The position numbers and the translations under genes are program-made. Shown here piece after piece: positions 60,744 to 64,000 of a stretch of 64,000 nucleotides of DNA. The stretch is from positions 1 through 64,000 of the forward strand of contig JAJEDB010000076.1 in NCBI GenBank assembly GCA_022821725.1, in the 5' to 3' direction. The stretch is from Candidatus Poribacteria bacterium. Lineage in GTDB: Bacteria > Poribacteria > WGA-4E > WGA-3G. The notes beneath the pieces are model-generated. The model saw only the letters and a list, made by a program, of their open reading frames with translations. It was not told the DNA's origin and did no database searches. Each line of letters begins with the position of its first letter. The stretch's first letter is position 1.

Positions 60744-63551
60744 TTACTCTTCCTCGAACGACTGGGCGGTGAAATGCAAGGTTTGACAATTCTCTGTCAC
60801 TATGCGAACAACGTCGTCAGGAACGCCATCTGAAACATTGGCTTCAATATCCATCGTTATTTTAACATTTGCCCCCGGTAGACCGGTGAGGTGTTGCACG
60901 ACTTCCACTATAACATCCTGCGCGTCGCGTCCTGCTCGTATTGGATTCAAGTTGACGGTGCCGTAGAAGCGTTTAGGTTTCACTGCTTGTGGAGGCGTGG
61001 TGCCGGTCCCCGCTGTTTGTTCTCCTGATGGAGTATAAGGTGCCCTACCTCCTTGCCCAATGGAAGTCGATTCTGGCGGTTGGGGGTGTGCGCTGTCTGT
61101 TTTTGCCGCTGCATCCGCTTCAATCTGTGCCGCGGCTATATCAGGTTTTACCAGCACACTTGCATCATCAAGATAGATTGAACCGCTGGCACTCCCGAAT
61201 TGCAACCCGTTATACCGTCCTGTGTCGTCAACCCTGTTTGCGTATCCGAACGTCTGTGTTTTAATCCCTTCCTGAATTGTAGCGAGCAACACATCGGAGT
61301 CTCGGAGACGCGGCAGATACAGGTAGGTCGCAAGGCACTCCCACACGCGCTTGAGACTGATATGGTCTTCGTCTTTCCAGAGCCAATTGTCCAATTCCAT
61401 CTTTAGCAGGACAGGCGACCATTCAGGCATAAGCTTCGCGTCATCTCGAACTTTCGCGACGGCTTTTGCAACAGCAGTTTCCTGTGAACCGGGGATGCGT
61501 GTTTCTTCCCACACGATCGGGTCTGTTCCTTCTTGTGTTGGGACGAGGAGCCAAGAATACGCTTCGTTGAGTCGTATCCCAACGGTGTCATTGCTCTGCT
61601 CTTTACCACGCGTGGCTTCGCGCCGCTGGTTGGCATCAAGGTTCAATGCTTCAACTTCTTGGACGATTGAATCCCATGCAAGGTAGCGACGGGTTTCGCG
61701 CTCAAGGGAATCCCATTCGCCAGTGTCAGGTGCGACGAAGATGAGCATGTTGCGATACGTTCTTGGGATGTCGCCGCGTTTTTCTAAAATCTCTGATGCG
61801 GTTGTAAGTGCCGCTGAATTTTGTGTTCTCGCTTGATGTCCGGTTGTCGGTGGAAGAATTACCAATCGCGCTGTCGATTCGTCCGGCACATCTGCTGACA
61901 TAGGACACGGATGGACGGCTCTGAAATCTCCACGTCTTTGCGTCTGTTGGCGCAATCGGCGGACAACTTCTGTCTCTACGACCTCTATTTCTAACTTAGC
62001 AGCACGATCCTCCATTGTTCTACGGAGATTCGGATGCGTGTCATACCAATAGCGTTGCGCACGGGTGTAAAGGTGCGTCAGTCGATCTGTCAAACGTTTG
62101 GTGGCATCATTGAACACAGAGACATGCTCATCGGGTTGAGCGACACCGAGACGAATTCGCATTTCTTCAAGACCGCGCACCGCTTGTCCACTCCCATGGG
62201 GCGCACTTCCCATGAAGATTGTGCGTGCCACCCGTCGCGCCGCAGAGATTTCACCAAAGCGTGTGTTCCCTTCGTCAATGGCGCGCGGTTCGGAACGATC
62301 ACCATCCACGTCTTTATCCACAACGGCGTTCCAACTCTCCGGTAGATAGCGAAGGAGTTCCTCTCGGACAAGCGGTGAATCCAGTGGAATTGAACCGGGA
62401 AGAATGAGTGCCGAGCGATCTTCGTTCACCCACAAGTGATGAATAACAGCTGCCATCAAGCGCAGCACACCACGGGTTTTATGGAAGTTCTCGAGGGGTG
62501 ACCAGTCGTCATAGAGTCTGTCAAACAGCTCAGGGTGTATAGGATACGCCTGTCGGAGTCTCTCAAGGTAAGGTGTTTCGCGACATTCAACTGGGAAGTC
62601 TGATGGATTTTCGTCGTATAATTGCGTGAACGCTCGGCAGACTGCATCATGAGTGGTTTTATCTTTGACGGGCGAGAACAACCGCCGCCGCACAATTTCA
62701 AAACCTTCATCTGGCCCAACGGGTCTCCAAATACCTTCAAGTCTACCGATCGTCTGTTGAATCCGTTTCAATGCCGCTTGCCCTGCCTCGCCGCCGATTT
62801 CAATGTCAGACTCGGGTATTGAAGCCACCAACTGGCTCCGTTCCGCATTTTTGACCGCTTCCGTCAAGGACTGCACAAAGGTGAGGTTAGCGTCAAACGA
62901 ACCGGCTGGCAAGTCATTGACCCCGTAAATGTTGCGTGTATACGCGATCAATTCGTCTATGAGGATGATAGCAGGACCGAACCTATTCAGGAGTGTCGTG
63001 AGATCGTTCGCACCGGGGGCAACGCTCTTTTGGTCAGCCGTTTTTACGATTTCATATCCCTCTTTTCCACCGAGTTGTGCCGCAATGTTTCCCCAGAGCG
63101 TTCGGGTTGTAATCCCGTTTACGTCTTGCGGGCGAGATGGATTGAGATCCGTTCCGACGATAACCGCGAAGTGAGCCGTTGGGAGTTCGTTAACTTCTAC
63201 CGCATCGAGAATCCGTTCTGCACCTTCCATCTGATCGAGACGTGTCTTCCCGTTAAGAAGGTGATACAACGCCAACATGCTATGCGTTTTCCCACCCCCG
63301 AATGCGGTTTTGATCTGAACAATCGGTTCCCCGCCCTTCCCTGTTATCTGTTTAACAGCTGTCGCGAGAAGCCGTTGCATACCCTCTGTGAGGTAGGTTT
63401 GAGCGAAAAATTCTATCGGGTCTTGGTATTCCGCATTTGCAGTACCCGCGATAACTTTGGCGAGGTTCGCGGCGAATTCTGCTTGGTCATAATCTCCTGA
63501 CGCAACGTCGCTGTGCGGGGTAACGATTTCTCTCCACGGTGTGACTGGCAC
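60744..63551 (-). CDS. DUF499-family P-loop ATPase (candidate defence-system component)
   Basis: This 935-residue protein has the DUF499 family's N-terminal P-loop (TAFGGGKTHS), Walker B IILIDELIAYTRN, and C-terminal block FYGTVNLNPIRAGRDAQDVIVEVVQHLTGLPGANV...VPDDVVRIVTENCQTLHFTA. DUF499 proteins recur beside DUF1156 DNA methyltransferases, and that arrangement fits here because a DUF1156-like C-terminus begins 265 bases upstream on the same strand. The proposed role is ATP-driven restriction or phage defence. It is not shown experimentally in the families I can recall. The start ATG is followed at once by PVTPWREIVTPH, the family's start. Confidence 0.88.
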   Translation of the reverse strand: MPVTPWREIVTPHSDVASGDYDQAEFAANLAKVIAGTANAEYQDPIEFFAQTYLTEGMQRLLATAVKQITGKGGEPIVQIKTAFGGGKTHSMLALYHLLNGKTRLDQMEGAERILDAVEVNELPTAHFAVIVGTDLNPSRPQDVNGITTRTLWGNIAAQLGGKEGYEIVKTADQKSVAPGANDLTTLLNRFGPAIILIDELIAYTRNIYGVNDLPAGSFDANLTFVQSLTEAVKNAERSQLVASIPESDIEIGGEAGQAALKRIQQTIGRLEGIWRPVGPDEGFEIVRRRLFSPVKDKTTHDAVCRAFTQLYDENPSDFPVECRETPYLERLRQAYPIHPELFDRLYDDWSPLENFHKTRGVLRLMAAVIHHLWVNEDRSALILPGSIPLDSPLVREELLRYLPESWNAVVDKDVDGDRSEPRAIDEGNTRFGEISAARRVARTIFMGSAPHGSGQAVRGLEEMRIRLGVAQPDEHVSVFNDATKRLTDRLTHLYTRAQRYWYDTHPNLRRTMEDRAAKLEIEVVETEVVRRLRQQTQRRGDFRAVHPCPMSADVPDESTARLVILPPTTGHQARTQNSAALTTASEILEKRGDIPRTYRNMLIFVAPDTGEWDSLERETRRYLAWDSIVQEVEALNLDANQRREATRGKEQSNDTVGIRLNEAYSWLLVPTQEGTDPIVWEETRIPGSQETAVAKAVAKVRDDAKLMPEWSPVLLKMELDNWLWKDEDHISLKRVWECLATYLYLPRLRDSDVLLATIQEGIKTQTFGYANRVDDTGRYNGLQFGSASGSIYLDDASVLVKPDIAAAQIEADAAAKTDSAHPQPPESTSIGQGGRAPYTPSGEQTAGTGTTPPQAVKPKRFYGTVNLNPIRAGRDAQDVIVEVVQHLTGLPGANVKITMDIEANVSDGVPDDVVRIVTENCQTLHFTAQSFEEE

Positions 63552-63816
63552 TTTTTTCCTCCAAAAAATGTCCTACAAAAACCCAAGTTTGACTTACGAG
63601 ATCTTTCGTAGCGTAGACTGTTAGTCTGCGTCCTCATAAGCACAATCTAAATGAAGATTAATTTATTAATTCGGTAATTGCCTATCTGCCCGAGACGGGT
63701 ATCCCGCCTGCTGGCGAGGTTTCCTAACCTCGCCAAATTACCGATTTATTTTCTGAAACTTCATACAGATTATGCTACAAAGGTAGCAACTTGCGGTAAG
63801 TTAGACAGGTTGGCGA
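63552..63816. repeat. 265-base spacer holding two palindromic repeats
   Basis: A GTAGC-type palindrome (63608-63630, arms around ACTGTTAGT) and a GGCGAGG palindrome (63709-63734) lie between the DUF499 and DUF1156 genes. The second is a 26-base exact inverse match to 43094-43119. The spacing suggests that the two genes are not tightly coupled, or that repeats inserted between them. Confidence 0.7.
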
Positions 63817-64000
63817 TCATGACTCCTGAATGTCGAATTCTTGCTGAGCTTCCCGTAGTTCTGAACTTGTCCGTGTTTCCTGAATGTGTGTCCATGAGGT
63901 GATGAGTGTGTTATAAGCAATTGCTTCTTGTGCCCACCTTTTTCGATCACAGATAGCATAAAGACGATACGCCAAGGCACGTGCTTTTTCAACTTGTTCA
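63817..64000 (-). CDS. partial DUF1156 DNA methyltransferase-like protein (C-terminal 60 residues only)
   Basis: The minus strand has an open frame from the window edge to a TGA (complement of 63817-63819). The visible C-terminus includes EKARALAYRLYAICDRKRWAQEAIAYNTLITSW, which closely resembles the C-terminal end of DUF1156 methyltransferases as I remember them. The frame has no start because the rest of the gene lies beyond 64000. It was found by translating the edge by hand and is not evident from complete frames. Confidence 0.75.
   Translation of the reverse strand, partial: EQVEKARALAYRLYAICDRKRWAQEAIAYNTLITSWTHIQETRTSSELREAQQEFDIQES

Noticed and set aside
60744..63551. DUF499 gene as an ordinary housekeeping ATPase
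   Set aside because: The family blocks and the adjoining DUF1156-like fragment fit a defence-type module better.
1..64000. CRISPR arrays, rRNA or tRNA genes
   Set aside because: No regularly spaced 25-40 base direct repeats, and no cloverleaf-like or rRNA-like sequence, were recognised by eye. A tRNAscan search was not possible here.

Overview
The window looks like a piece of a Gram-negative, non-model bacterial chromosome, most like Candidatus Poribacteria or a close relative. That call rests on gene content, not on a search. Supporting traits are Kdo activation (kdsB), capsule export (Wza/Wzc type), the futalosine route to menaquinone (mqnA, mqnE and a UbiD-type decarboxylase), several phytanoyl-CoA-dioxygenase-like enzymes, many secreted LamG-like proteins, and abundant small palindromic repeats between genes. 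No rRNA, tRNA or CRISPR array was seen.

Layout. 0-9.4 kb: a GH32 fructan/sucrose hydrolase; a minus-strand block of mqnE-mqnA-fur, then an IscU-like scaffold and an IscA-type carrier; a plus-strand block of a sugar isomerase-like TIM barrel, a SAM hydrolase and trpS. 9.6-19 kb (minus strand): an RRM protein, polA carrying an in-frame palindromic repeat, a thioredoxin-reductase-like flavoprotein, ubiD, a TPR protein and two tandem secreted proteins. 19.2-25 kb: a BMP-type ABC receptor and its ATPase, an amidohydrolase, a DUF1326-like secreted protein, a discoidin-like secreted protein and an ABC-exporter remnant. 25.3-32.5 kb: two PhyH paralogues flanking a PL10-type pectate lyase, a PhnY/PhnZ-like phosphonate oxygenase pair, a DUF3990 (ADP-ribosyltransferase-like) gene with a small partner, then an alpha/beta hydrolase and an enolase-superfamily enzyme. 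32.7-44 kb: a two-membrane-span protein coupled to a proline-rich peptide, LamG proteins, TRAP permeases, two LarA-like racemase paralogues, pyrG, kdsB and PAP2. 44-56 kb: LivK-H-M, BatA, a NucS-like protein, GlpD, a DegT aminotransferase and two BMP-type permeases. 55.7-64 kb: Wzc and Wza, a lipoprotein, a DUF499 ATPase and, at the edge, the last 60 codons of what looks like a DUF1156 DNA methyltransferase.

The most notable signal is a shared C-terminal tag of the form K-[LI]-[AT]-[TV]-T-W-G-x-[LI]-K followed by 1 to 5 residues. It ends six exported proteins (8619, 17460, 18290, 23731, 33612 and 41838) that belong to at least three unrelated folds. It looks like a portable C-terminal sorting or attachment signal that is neither LPXTG, PEP-CTERM nor a type IX domain.

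Other points of interest: a dispersed element with core CCGCAAGG plus an AATTAAAAA tail that sits next to start codons and once forms the end of kdsB; a small transposon-like element with AGGACTTACGCA ends; a probable ATT start codon for glpD; a CX5CX2C cluster motif in MqnE; and an IscU-like scaffold lacking two of the three usual cluster cysteines. Two ABC importers are incomplete where found: the BMP receptor and ATPase lie 32 kb from the BMP-type permeases, and LivKHM has no LivG or LivF beside it.
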